Shown piece by piece: positions 9,172 through 18,012 of a DNA stretch of 64,000 nt. This DNA is from Ectobacillus polymachus (GTDB taxonomy: Bacteria; Bacillota; Bacilli; Bacillales; Bacillaceae_G). The DNA is taken from NCBI RefSeq assembly GCF_048159605.1, contig NZ_JBLREB010000002.1, positions 496,001-560,000 of the forward strand, read 5' to 3'. A model generated the notes under the pieces. The model did not search any database. It had not been told where the DNA came from and saw nothing but the letters and a program-made list of their open reading frames with translations. Made by a program: the position numbers and the translations under genes. The first letter of the stretch is position 1; every line of letters begins with the position of its first letter.

Positions 9172-9201
9172 CTCCTTCGGTAGTGAACCGTAGGAGTTTT
9201 T
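9172..9201 (+). terminator. Terminator of cccB
   Basis: CTCCTtCGGT and ACCGtAGGAG form a 10-position stem followed by TTTTT. Confidence 0.92.
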
Positions 9202-9438
9202 CTTACTATTTATTCCACAAATCCCCCTACCTCTTTTCCTTTGGTTATAACAATCTTAATATAATTTATGAACTTCTGTAACAGAACTGTAATGGAAATG
9301 TAGCGGCAAATGAAAAACAATGATGATACAATGTAGAACGGAATTGAATCATTGAAAATTAGTAGAAATTTGTAAGATAGAGATATATTTTAGGTAAAAA
9401 TGTCGATTCAGACAAATTCATTAATTGGGTGATACATT

Positions 9439-10125
9439 ATGATAACAATGAACAATGTGTATAAAACGTACCCGAACGGCGTGGAAGCTGTAAGCGGTAT
9501 TACGGTTAAAATTAAGCAAGGTGAATTTGTATATGTGGTTGGTCCGAGTGGTGCTGGTAAGTCGACGTTTATTAAAATGATGTACAGAGAAATAAAACCA
9601 ACACAAGGTAATATCAATGTAAATGGAATTCCGTTGGAGAGCTTGCATAACAACGATGTTCCATATTTTCGTCGTCAAATTGGTGTTATTTTCCAAAACT
9701 TCCGTCTACTTCCGAAATTGACCGTTCGTGAAAATGTTGCGTTTGCGCTAGAAGTAATTGAAGAGGAACGCGAAGTGATCGAAGAACGTGTTATGGAAAT
9801 GTTAAAGCTCGTTGGACTTGAGGATAAGGCTGATTCCTTGCCAAACCAACTTTCCGGTGGGGAGCAGCAACGTGTGGCTATTGCTCGTGCCATTGTAAAT
9901 AAGCCAAAGGTTGTCATTGCCGATGAACCGACTGGAAACCTAGATATCGATACAGCTTGGGAAATCATGGATATCTTTAAAGCGATCAATAACCAAGGAA
10001 CTACGATTATAATGGCTACACATAATGCTGAAATTGTGGATACGATACGCCATCGTGTCATTGCAATTGAAGGCGGAAAAATAATACGAGATGAAATGCA
10101 GGGAGGATACGGCTATGAAAGCTAA
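9439..10125 (+). CDS. ftsE: FtsE, ATPase of the FtsEX complex
   Basis: 228 residues. ABC ATPase with Walker A GPSGAGKST, signature LSGGEQQRVAIARA, Walker B VVIADEPTGNLD and switch His in MATHN. In bacilli FtsEX drives the wall hydrolase CwlO during elongation and influences division and sporulation. It begins MITMNNVYKTYPNG like other FtsE proteins. The next gene, ftsX, starts inside its 3' end (11-base overlap). Confidence 0.97.
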   Translation: MITMNNVYKTYPNGVEAVSGITVKIKQGEFVYVVGPSGAGKSTFIKMMYREIKPTQGNINVNGIPLESLHNNDVPYFRRQIGVIFQNFRLLPKLTVRENVAFALEVIEEEREVIEERVMEMLKLVGLEDKADSLPNQLSGGEQQRVAIARAIVNKPKVVIADEPTGNLDIDTAWEIMDIFKAINNQGTTIIMATHNAEIVDTIRHRVIAIEGGKIIRDEMQGGYGYES

Positions 10126-11008
10126 AACCTTTGCTCGCCATTTACGTGAAGGCAGTAAAAGTTTAACGCGTAACGGTTGGATGACATTTGCCTCCGTTAG
10201 TGCTGTTACGATTACATTATTGCTAGTTGGTGTATTTTTAGCGGTTATTATGAATTTAAATCACTTTGCTTCAAAAGTAGAAAAAGACGTAGAAATTCGT
10301 GTTCATATCGATCCTGCTGCTTCTAAGGATAATCAAGCAGCATTAAAAGCGGATATTCAAAAAATACCGCAAATTGAATCTATTACGTTCTCTTCTAAAG
10401 ATGAAGAATTACAACGTGTGATTAAAAGCTTCGGAGATAGCGGGAAATCATTCCAATTATTTGAACAGGACAATCCACTTAAGGATGTTTACGTTGTAAA
10501 AACGAAAAATCCTACAGATACAGGTCCAGTAGCATCGCAAATTGAAAAAATGCAATACGTAAGTAGTGTACAATACGGCAAAGGCGATGTTGAAAAGCTA
10601 TTCAACACCGTGAAAGTTGGTCGTAATATTGGGGTTGTTTTAATTGCCGGCTTACTATTTACAGCCATGTTCTTAATCTCCAATACGATTAAAATTACCA
10701 TTTATGCTAGAAGTACAGAAATCGGAATTATGAAGCTTGTTGGTGCAACTGATTGGTTTATTCGTTGGCCGTTCCTACTAGAAGGCCTATTTCTTGGGGT
10801 GTTAGGATCCTTAATTCCTATTATTCTGATTGTATCTGCATACGGTTCGGTACAGACTATGCTTCAAACAAAGCTAGTTGGTACCATCTTTGAATTACTA
10901 CCAGCTAGTCCGTTTGTATGGCAATTATCTGGTGTACTCATTCTAATCGGTTCTCTCATTGGAATGTGGGGAAGCGTTATGTCAATCCGTAAATTCTTAC
11001 GCGTATAA
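10115..11008 (+). CDS. ftsX: FtsX, membrane subunit of FtsEX
   Basis: 297 residues. Four transmembrane segments (about residues 20-45, 165-190, 220-245, 265-290). A large extracytoplasmic loop between the first two (about 45-165) contacts the peptidoglycan hydrolase system. I chose the ATG at 10115 because GGGAGGATA lies just upstream; a start at 10091 would have no site. Intact and coupled to ftsE. Confidence 0.96.
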   Translation: MKAKTFARHLREGSKSLTRNGWMTFASVSAVTITLLLVGVFLAVIMNLNHFASKVEKDVEIRVHIDPAASKDNQAALKADIQKIPQIESITFSSKDEELQRVIKSFGDSGKSFQLFEQDNPLKDVYVVKTKNPTDTGPVASQIEKMQYVSSVQYGKGDVEKLFNTVKVGRNIGVVLIAGLLFTAMFLISNTIKITIYARSTEIGIMKLVGATDWFIRWPFLLEGLFLGVLGSLIPIILIVSAYGSVQTMLQTKLVGTIFELLPASPFVWQLSGVLILIGSLIGMWGSVMSIRKFLRV

Positions 11009-11062
11009 GAATAAAAAGTTGAAACATAATACGTACAAGCATATCATATAGTAGAAGTAAGT

Positions 11063-11094
11063 AAGGCATCACACAGAAAGTGTGATGCCTTTTC
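11063..11094 (+). terminator. Terminator of ftsEX
   Basis: AAGGCATCACAC-agaaa-GTGTGATGCCTT, a perfect 12-bp stem ending in TTTT. Confidence 0.95.
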
Positions 11095-11130
11095 AATACA
11101 TAGTTATCATTTCGAAAGGAGCATTCTCCA

Positions 11131-12564
11131 TTGAAACGTAAAATAGCGATAATATGGATGGTAGTAGCGTTTTTAGTGGGCGCTGGAGTGATGTATGCAG
11201 GTATGCAATACAGCTATAACAAGTCATATGCTGGCATACTTTCGAGCAAATCCAATTCACCAACCAAAGAAGCAGATTTACAAAAAATCAGGCAGGCTTA
11301 CGATTTAATCGATTCGAGATATGTTAGCAATGTTGATGACACGAAGCTTGTTGAAGGTGCCATTCAAGGAATGATCTCTACACTAAAGGATCCATATTCG
11401 ACCTATATGGATAAAGCCACCTCCCAGCAATTTGTTCAGTCTTTAGACTCCTCAATGGATGGTATTGGTGCTGAAATCAATAAGGTCGATAATAAACTCA
11501 TTATCGTATCGCCGATTAAGGATTCACCAGCAGAAAAAGCAGGAATAAAACCAAATGATGAAATAATATCGGTGAACGGAGAAAGTGTAAAGGATAAAAC
11601 ACGAGAAGAAGCAGTACTCAAGATACGCGGGAAAAAAGGGACGGTTGTGACATTAGAAGTCAAACGTCCGAATGTAGATACACCTCTTACCTTTAAGATT
11701 ACACGGGATACGATTCCGCTCTATACGGTTTCTAGCTCCGTCAAGACAGAAAATGGGAAAAATATTGGCTATCTTCAAATCTCATCTTTTTCTGAGAATA
11801 CAGCAAAGGAATTTAAAGATAAGCTCACAGAATTAGAAAAGAAAAATATAAATGGTCTTGTCATCGACGTCCGCGGCAATCCAGGAGGTTATTTAAATAG
11901 TGTAGAAGACATCTTAAAGCTATTTATAACCGATAATAAACCAATGGTACAAGTAGAGGATCGGAATGGAAAAATTCAAAAAACGTATTCACCTCTAAAG
12001 GAACGTAAGCCTTATCCAATTGATGTCTTAGTTGATAATGGCAGTGCATCCGCTTCTGAAATTCTGGCAGGGGCCATGAAGGAAGCAGGAGGCTATCCGA
12101 TAGTTGGCGTGAAATCATTTGGCAAAGGAACTGTACAGCAGGCTGTTCCGCTTCCAGATGGCAGCACTATTAAGCTTACGATGTTCAAATGGCTTACACC
12201 AGATGGAAATTGGATTCATACAAAGGGAATTGATCCAACTGTTGAGGTAAAACAGCCAGACTACTATTACGCAACGCCAATCCAATTTCAGAATTCCTTA
12301 TCTTATAACATGAACAATGATCAAGTGAAAAACGCACAGTTATTATTAAAGGATCTTGGATTTGAACCAGGACGTACAGATGGCTACTTCAGCAAGGAAA
12401 CCGAAACGGCTGTCAAGGCGTTCCAGCAAAGCAGCAACATGGATCAAACCGGTATTATTGATCAAAAGACTGCGGATGCGCTTCAAAACAAAATCATAGA
12501 CAAAATACGATCCGGCGAAAACGACATACAGCTGCAAACAGCATTGAAATTAGTAGCGAAATAA
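11131..12564 (+). CDS. ctpB: CtpB-type S41 carboxyl-terminal processing protease
   Basis: 477 residues from a TTG start preceded by GAAAGGAGC. One N-terminal membrane or signal segment (residues 5-25). A PDZ domain (about 100-180, with GIGAEI and SPAEKAGIKPND) and the S41 core follow, with Ser in DNGSASASE near 306 and Lys in SFGKGTVQ near 331. A C-terminal peptidoglycan-binding domain (about 395-465) ends the protein. In B. subtilis CtpB cuts SpoIVFA and helps activate SpoIVFB, promoting pro-sigma-K processing; it sits next to minJ there too. Confidence 0.94.
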   Translation: MKRKIAIIWMVVAFLVGAGVMYAGMQYSYNKSYAGILSSKSNSPTKEADLQKIRQAYDLIDSRYVSNVDDTKLVEGAIQGMISTLKDPYSTYMDKATSQQFVQSLDSSMDGIGAEINKVDNKLIIVSPIKDSPAEKAGIKPNDEIISVNGESVKDKTREEAVLKIRGKKGTVVTLEVKRPNVDTPLTFKITRDTIPLYTVSSSVKTENGKNIGYLQISSFSENTAKEFKDKLTELEKKNINGLVIDVRGNPGGYLNSVEDILKLFITDNKPMVQVEDRNGKIQKTYSPLKERKPYPIDVLVDNGSASASEILAGAMKEAGGYPIVGVKSFGKGTVQQAVPLPDGSTIKLTMFKWLTPDGNWIHTKGIDPTVEVKQPDYYYATPIQFQNSLSYNMNNDQVKNAQLLLKDLGFEPGRTDGYFSKETETAVKAFQQSSNMDQTGIIDQKTADALQNKIIDKIRSGENDIQLQTALKLVAK

Positions 12565-12575
12565 AGGAATTTACA

Positions 12576-12623
12576 AGTAATTGTAGAAGGTACCTTAGTA
12601 CATTCTGCAATTACTTTTTTTTT
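12576..12623 (+). terminator. Terminator of ctpB
   Basis: AGTAATTG-t-AGAA pairs with TTCT-g-CAATTACT across a 13-base loop, followed by nine T. Confidence 0.92.
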
Positions 12624-12698
12624 CGGTCAGAAAAAAATGAATATGATAAAATGAAATGGAGCTACGGCTCTATTTTTATGAAATAGGGAGGTGACACA

Positions 12699-13889
12699 TT
12701 GGAATCATGGCTTTTTGAAATCTTACAAGGCATCGAAAAATTTTTTCTTAATCCAGTTTTATACATAATTATTCTTAGTAATCTACTAGTTGGATATTGG
12801 CGTGTACGGCAAGAGAGGAAACAATTTTCCTTTAAAATTTACAATCCTTCCTTCGAAATAAGGACTACTCTTTTCACAGGATTTGCGATTGGAATGTCTC
12901 TTTCTGTCTTGTTCGTGGGGATTGGTCTTGTTGTATCGAAAGTAAGTCTAGTTCTAATCGGATTGTGGTCAATTTTGTTTGCGGTTACTTTGCAATATCG
13001 ATACTTGTCACCTGCTTATAGTGTAGGAATTGCAATGGTACTTTTGCTATTTCCAAGCTTGCCAAAGACAATTGGCTCATTCGCTCCGTTTATTGCGGAT
13101 ACGACGGGTACCTATTTGCCTTGTTTGGCAGTTCTTCTTGCACTCTTACTTTTTACAGAAGGCTATCTGATTTTAAAGTCTGCTATGCGTTCTACACCAC
13201 GACTTGTCAAAGGAAAACGTGGATTATGGATCGGCATGCATGTATGCAAGCGATTATGGGTGGTGCCAGTATTTATGCTCATTCCAGGAGACGGATTGCA
13301 GTCGATGTTTTCATGGTGGCCAGTCATTTCCATTGATTCGCACACATTTTCGCTCATACTTGTTCCCTTTGCAATTGGTTTTTCCAAGCGTATGAGGGGA
13401 AACTTGCCAAGTCTAGCCATTACGTATACAGGAAGACGTATTCAGTTGCTTAGTTTTATCGTCCTAGCACTTGCTATAACTAGCTTCTTTCTCCCTGGAA
13501 TCGCATTAGCTGCAGCAGGAATTGCTATACTCGGACGCGTTACTATTACAATCCGTGAACGAATCGAGGACGAAAAACAGCCACCTTATTTTTCTATTAC
13601 AAAGGACGGATTAATGATCTTAGATATCTTACCAGACTCTGTCGGCGTCGAAATGGGTCTGAAGTCAGGAGAAATCATTACAAAGGTGAACGGCACAAAT
13701 CCCACTTCCTTAGGCGAATTTTACAGTGCCCTTCAACGCAACACAGCTGGAGCCTTTTGCAAAATGGAAGTCATCGACACAAACGGAGAACTTCGTTTCG
13801 TGCAGCACGCCATGTTTGAAGGTGACCATCACGAGCTCGGTATTCTATTTGTACAGCGTGAACCGGATTGGGATAGTGAGGTAGGGTAA
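12699..13889 (+). CDS. minJ: MinJ, topological determinant of cell division
   Basis: 396 residues from TTG with GGGAGGTGAC upstream. About eight hydrophobic segments run to residue 285, then a cytoplasmic PDZ domain (about 295-390, with GVEMGLKSGEIITKVNG). MinJ bridges DivIVA to MinD and so places the MinCD division inhibitor at septum and poles (B. subtilis knowledge). Length, topology and position after ctpB all fit. Confidence 0.93.
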   Translation: MESWLFEILQGIEKFFLNPVLYIIILSNLLVGYWRVRQERKQFSFKIYNPSFEIRTTLFTGFAIGMSLSVLFVGIGLVVSKVSLVLIGLWSILFAVTLQYRYLSPAYSVGIAMVLLLFPSLPKTIGSFAPFIADTTGTYLPCLAVLLALLLFTEGYLILKSAMRSTPRLVKGKRGLWIGMHVCKRLWVVPVFMLIPGDGLQSMFSWWPVISIDSHTFSLILVPFAIGFSKRMRGNLPSLAITYTGRRIQLLSFIVLALAITSFFLPGIALAAAGIAILGRVTITIRERIEDEKQPPYFSITKDGLMILDILPDSVGVEMGLKSGEIITKVNGTNPTSLGEFYSALQRNTAGAFCKMEVIDTNGELRFVQHAMFEGDHHELGILFVQREPDWDSEVG

Positions 13890-13944
13890 TTTGGAGTTTT
13901 CATAATTTCTTGCACAAGAAAAAAGAGGATAGATTAGATTTAGG

Positions 13945-13980
13945 CAAGCTCGACTTAAACATAAAGTCGAGCTTGTTTTT
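13945..13980 (+). terminator. Terminator of minJ
   Basis: CAAGCTCGACTT (13945-13956) pairs with AAGTCGAGCTTG (13964-13975), then GTTTTT. This is the last core-genome boundary before the accessory region. Confidence 0.92.
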
Positions 13981-14075
13981 CATTTGTAGTTGAAAATAAT
14001 GGTAATCATTATAAATCAACTGAATATATCCTTCATGGTTTCCTTCCGTTTGATATACGTTTGAGAAGATTTTTA

Positions 14076-14105
14076 TTGACACATTTGAGAAAAGATACAT
14101 ATAAT
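14076..14105 (+). promoter_or_regulatory. cadCA promoter
   Basis: Consensus TTGACA (14076-14081), 18 bases, consensus TATAAT (14100-14105). Transcription should start near 14112, inside or just before the candidate operator. Confidence 0.75.
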
Positions 14106-14120
14106 AAAATCAAAATAATA

Positions 14121-14140
14121 CATGAATGTTTGTTCATATG
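14121..14140. promoter_or_regulatory. Candidate CadC operator
   Basis: CATGAA-tgtttg-TTCATATG: inverted ATGAA/TTCAT half-sites with a six-base centre, like ArsR/SmtB-family operators (TGAAC...GTTCA). It sits between the promoter and the cadC ATG, so metal-free CadC would block transcription here. Confidence 0.6.
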
Positions 14141-14164
14141 TTCAATGATAGAGAGGGTGTAATC

Positions 14165-14551
14165 ATGCAAGCAAAAGAAGAAGGTATCGACGTATGCGAA
14201 GAGACGTGTAGTCAAACCATTATTCATGAAGATATTATTCAAAAGGTTAAACGTACTTTACCAAATGAAAATAGTTTAAGTGAAGTAGCTGAATTATTTA
14301 AAATTCTAGGGGATCGCACAAGAACTAGAATTCTTCATACATTGTTTGAATCAGAGATGTGCGTGTGTGATATTGCATATTTACTAGGTATGACGCAATC
14401 TTCTATTTCTCATCAATTAAGGGTACTGAAGCAAGCCAAGCTTGTGAAAAATCGAAAAGAAGGAAAAGTCGTGTATTATTCACTTGCTGATAGTCACGTT
14501 ATCGAGATTTTTGATCAAGCATTCCAACACGTCAATGAAGAGAAAGAATAA
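14165..14551 (+). CDS. cadC: CadC, ArsR/SmtB-family metal-responsive repressor
   Basis: 128 residues. Cysteines at 11, 15, 66 and 68 (DVCEETC and MCVCD) reproduce the four-thiolate alpha-3N sensor of CadC, which binds Cd, Pb or Bi. The winged helix includes MTQSSISHQLRVLKQAKLV. I chose the ATG at 14165 with AGAGGGTG upstream; a longer reading from 14126 crosses the operator. It should repress its own operon and release DNA on metal binding. cadA follows 21 bases later. Confidence 0.92.
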   Translation: MQAKEEGIDVCEETCSQTIIHEDIIQKVKRTLPNENSLSEVAELFKILGDRTRTRILHTLFESEMCVCDIAYLLGMTQSSISHQLRVLKQAKLVKNRKEGKVVYYSLADSHVIEIFDQAFQHVNEEKE

Positions 14552-14572
14552 AGAGGAAGAGGGACGAAACGG

Positions 14573-16936
14573 ATGGAAGTGCATAAACAGAAGATAAAGC
14601 GGGAATTTACGTTAGAAGGATTGGATTGTGCGAATTGCGCCATGAAAATTGAAAATGGTGTAAAAGGGATATCAAGCGTTTCAGATTGTTCGGTTAATTT
14701 TGTAACCAAGACACTCACGTTAGAAACAGAACAGACACAAGAGGAACTAGCTGTGTCCGAGGCAAAGAAAAAAGTAAAAATGTTAGAACCGCATATTAAC
14801 ATACAAGAAAAAGGAAACGTAAAAAAAGGATCTTCTACTCGTACTTTATACTTAAAAGGATTAGATTGTGCGAATTGTGCTGCAAAGATTGAACAGAACG
14901 TGGGACGTCTGGAGGGAGTTACATCTTCTACCGTCGATTTTGTCTCCAAAAAGTTGATTATGGAAACTGCTAATCCGGGTGACATGGATCGATTAGAATC
15001 AGAAGCAACGAAGATTATTAAGCAATTAGAACCGGAAGTAGAAGTTGTGTCAGAATCGCATGACCATGATCATGACCACGGAAGTGAAAATACAAAAAAA
15101 ATGTTGGTTCGATTAGGGATTGGTGCCATTATAGCGGGTATCGGGATGTTTGTACCTGTTTCTGGTATGGTAGAGCTAGGCTTGTTCCTTATTGCCTATA
15201 TTATTATAGGTGGAGACATCGTTCTGCGAGCTGTCAAAAATATTCTAAGAGGGCAAGTTTTTGATGAGCACTTTTTAATGTCCCTTGCGACGATTGGTGC
15301 ATTTGCTGTGAAACAGTATCCCGAAGGTGTAGCTGTTATGCTGTTCTATCAATTGGGGGAAGTATTCCAAGACATTGCAGTCAATCGTTCTCGTAAGTCT
15401 ATTGGTGAGTTGATGGACATTCGCCCAGACTATGCCAATATAAAAGTGGGAAATGATACAAAACGGGTATTACCAGAACAAGTAAAAATTGGTGATATCA
15501 TCATAGTAAAGCCAGGTGAAAAAGTACCGCTAGACGGGAAGGTTATAGAAGGTAGTTCGATGGTCGATACCTCTGCCTTAACAGGAGAATCCGTACCACG
15601 GGAAGTGGAAACGGGAAGTGATGTGTTAAGTGGATTCATTAACAAAAATGGGGTTTTAACGGTAGAAGTCAAAAAAGGATTTGGAGAATCAACTGTATCT
15701 AAGATTTTAGATCTTGTTCAAAATGCAAGTAGTCGAAAAGCTCCTACGGAAAACTTCATTACTAAATTTGCTCGGTATTATACGCCGGTAGTGGTAATTG
15801 TTGCAGCGGCGTTAGCATTTATACCGCCTTTATTGATAAGTGGAGCGACATTTTCTGATTGGATTTATCGTGCATTAGTGTTCTTGGTTATTTCTTGTCC
15901 GTGTGCGCTTGTAGTTTCCATTCCACTTGGATTCTTTGGCGGGATTGGTGCTGCTTCAAAAATGGGTATCCTTATAAAGGGTAGTAACTACTTAGAAGCC
16001 TTAAATGATGTGAAATACGTTGTATTTGATAAAACAGGTACGCTAACCAAAGGTGTATTTGAAGTAACTAGTATTCAACCAGCGAGTACGATGTCTAAAG
16101 AAGAATTGTTGAAATATGCAGCGTTTGCAGAGGTCCATTCTAACCATCCAATAGCACAGTCTATTCGGAAGGCATTTGGGAAAGAAATTAAGGAAGAGGC
16201 AATACAAGGATATAATGAAATCTCTGGTCATGGCATTCAGGTTACAGTGTATGGCAAAGAGCTTCTAGTTGGAAATGCTAAACTTATGAACAGAGAGCAA
16301 ATTACATTTCGGCAACCAAATGAAATTGGAACAATTGTTCATATTGCCGTAGATAAACAATATGCGGGATACATTGTTATTTCTGATGAGGTAAAAGATG
16401 ACTCTGCACAGGCAATTCGTTCCTTAAAAGAACTAGGCATTAAAAAGACAGTGATGTTGACTGGAGATGCGAAAGCAGTTGGAGATGCGATAGGGAAACA
16501 GCTAGGAATAGATGAAGTACATGCCGAGTTGCTGCCACAACATAAGGTAGAAGAAATTGAAAAATTAGATACACAAAAAAAACTAAAAGAAAAACTTGTG
16601 TTTGTAGGTGACGGTATTAACGATACACCTGTTCTGGCTCGAGCAGATGTAGGAATTGCAATGGGAGGATTAGGCTCTGATGCAGCCATTGAGGCAGCAG
16701 ACATCGTTATAATGACAGATGAACCTTCTAAAATCTCAACGGCCATTGGCATCGCAAAACATACCCGCCGTATTGTATGGCAAAATATTGTGTTCGCTTT
16801 AGGAATCAAAGGTATTTTCCTCATTTTAGGGGCATTTGGTATTGCAACCATGTGGGAAGCAGTTTTTTCAGATGTTGGAGTTACCCTCCTCGCAGTTCTC
16901 AATGCAATGCGAGTACTGCAAGTGAAAAACATATAA
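14573..16936 (+). CDS. cadA: CadA, Cd/Zn/Pb-exporting P1B-type ATPase
   Basis: 787 residues. Two N-terminal heavy-metal domains each have GLDCANCA (about residues 18-26 and 97-105), followed by a His/Asp stretch HDHDHDHG near 165. Then come the P-type ATPase parts: CPC in VISCPCALVV (family Zn/Cd type), DKTGTLTKG phosphorylation site, SNHPIA and GDGINDTP. It pumps divalent soft metals out of the cytoplasm. Cotranscribed with cadC and followed by a strong terminator. Confidence 0.95.
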   Translation: MEVHKQKIKREFTLEGLDCANCAMKIENGVKGISSVSDCSVNFVTKTLTLETEQTQEELAVSEAKKKVKMLEPHINIQEKGNVKKGSSTRTLYLKGLDCANCAAKIEQNVGRLEGVTSSTVDFVSKKLIMETANPGDMDRLESEATKIIKQLEPEVEVVSESHDHDHDHGSENTKKMLVRLGIGAIIAGIGMFVPVSGMVELGLFLIAYIIIGGDIVLRAVKNILRGQVFDEHFLMSLATIGAFAVKQYPEGVAVMLFYQLGEVFQDIAVNRSRKSIGELMDIRPDYANIKVGNDTKRVLPEQVKIGDIIIVKPGEKVPLDGKVIEGSSMVDTSALTGESVPREVETGSDVLSGFINKNGVLTVEVKKGFGESTVSKILDLVQNASSRKAPTENFITKFARYYTPVVVIVAAALAFIPPLLISGATFSDWIYRALVFLVISCPCALVVSIPLGFFGGIGAASKMGILIKGSNYLEALNDVKYVVFDKTGTLTKGVFEVTSIQPASTMSKEELLKYAAFAEVHSNHPIAQSIRKAFGKEIKEEAIQGYNEISGHGIQVTVYGKELLVGNAKLMNREQITFRQPNEIGTIVHIAVDKQYAGYIVISDEVKDDSAQAIRSLKELGIKKTVMLTGDAKAVGDAIGKQLGIDEVHAELLPQHKVEEIEKLDTQKKLKEKLVFVGDGINDTPVLARADVGIAMGGLGSDAAIEAADIVIMTDEPSKISTAIGIAKHTRRIVWQNIVFALGIKGIFLILGAFGIATMWEAVFSDVGVTLLAVLNAMRVLQVKNI

Positions 16937-16944
16937 TCTTATAA

Positions 16945-16988
16945 AAACCAATCATGTCTGAGTGTATCAGTATGATTGGTTTTTTTGT
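16945..16988 (+). terminator. Terminator of cadCA
   Basis: AAACCAATCAT pairs with ATGATTGGTTT, followed by a run of T. Confidence 0.95.
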
Positions 16989-17074
16989 TAAGGAAAGAAA
17001 TGAGGGTAGGTCGCTTCAGGTCGTCCCATCCCTCCAAAAGCAGGGCGGCCGATATAAAAAAAACTAAGAAATTT

Positions 17075-17361
17075 TCAACCTCTACCTCTTTCCTTATTGT
17101 TGTAAAGAGCAAATGTAACTTCTGCTTCACAAGCGATTTCTCCATCTACTGTAGCAACAGCATTTGTTTTTGCGATTAAACCACGAACTCTTGTTATTTC
17201 TACTTCTAAACGTAACTGATCTCCAGGGTGGAATTGTTTCTTGAAACGACAATGGTCAATGCCAGAAAACCACCTAATCTTTCCTCGATTTTCCTCTTTC
17301 ATTAACAAATAACTGCACTTACTTGTACTAACGCTTCTACAATTAGAACGCCCGGCATTAC
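17075..17361 (-). pseudogene. fabZ: Broken fabZ, 3-hydroxyacyl-ACP dehydratase
   Basis: Read on the minus strand, VMPGVLIVEALVQVSAV (from about 17361) runs into a stop. A shifted frame then continues LMKEENRGKIRWFSGIDHCRFKKQF...VDGEIACEAEVTFAL to 17075. Together these match the C-terminal two thirds of FabZ. The N-terminal third with the catalytic HxxxxxPG His is missing, and there is a frameshift near 17300. It cannot make an active dehydratase, so a functional fabZ must lie elsewhere. This looks like a duplicated or transferred remnant. Confidence 0.88.
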
Positions 17362-17490
17362 TAGAAATTATCATTTAGTTAACCAGTGATTTGATGAACA
17401 GGGATGTCCTTATAGAAATACTGCTTTTCTTATTCATTTCGATAGAGGAACTTAATACTCTTAAATTTTTTCTGTGAAGAAAAGATTCTA

Positions 17491-17595
17491 CTTAAAGTAA
17501 CGAGCAATATCTATCACAGCCGATTAAAAGGTTGAATTCAACGATTTAATGGTTTGGCTACAAAATACCTCGACCATTATTTGAGTTGGTTTTAA
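17491..17595 (+). mobile_element. 3' remnant of an IS1595-family (ISXO2-like) transposase
   Basis: One plus-strand frame reads SNIYHSRLKG, stop, IQRFNGLATKYLDHYLSWF, stop. This is the C-terminal signature of ISXO2-like transposases (YHSRLKGW...FNGVATKYLxxYLxWF). The internal TGA stands exactly where Trp (TGG) is expected. No other part of the transposase, and no terminal repeats, are visible; the remainder of 17362-17673 shows nothing else I recognise. Confidence 0.7.
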
Positions 17596-17673
17596 TCCTT
17601 GATATTGTAAAACATAGAAGCGATGATGCTTCTATAAGTAAAATGCTTGTAGAATGGTTATAGGAGTGGAAAG

Positions 17674-17919
17674 GTGAAAATCAGACTGTTAAATTCATTA
17701 GATGCAGAAAATTATCGTAACATTAGACTTGAATCCTTGCGAAATAGTCCTGAAGCATTCGCTTCCAGTTATGAAGATGAGAAAGATAAGTCAATTGAAG
17801 AGCTCAAGAATAAGTTCCAATTGAAAGGCTCTTTTACTTTTAGGGCTTTTGAAAAGGGAGAACTTGTTGGACCATTACTTTATTCAAAGAAAAGTCACAT
17901 TAAGCTAGTTGATAATTGA
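17674..17919 (+). pseudogene. Broken GNAT acetyltransferase, N-terminal part
   Basis: 81 codons starting MKIRLLNSLDAENYRNIRLESLRNSPEAF, a common N-terminus of ~170-residue Bacillus GNAT enzymes. The match holds up to EKGELVG. There a one-base shift would restore the expected strand (TITLFKEKSH) in another frame, which soon stops. The acetyl-CoA binding part (RxxGxG/A) is absent. A ribosome site (GGAGTGG) remains but the product should be inactive. Confidence 0.75.
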
Positions 17920-18012
17920 TAACGTCTCCAGTATACTAATAATATACTTAATTCGTTCAATGAAAGAAGTAAGTATAAAGCAGTTAATTTAGCATAGAGT
18001 GAGGTGTGGTAT

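Noticed and set aside
16339..16932. 197-codon minus-strand frame inside cadA
   Set aside because: A shadow of the P-type ATPase coding strand, rich in Ser/Ala/Thr, with no start signal.
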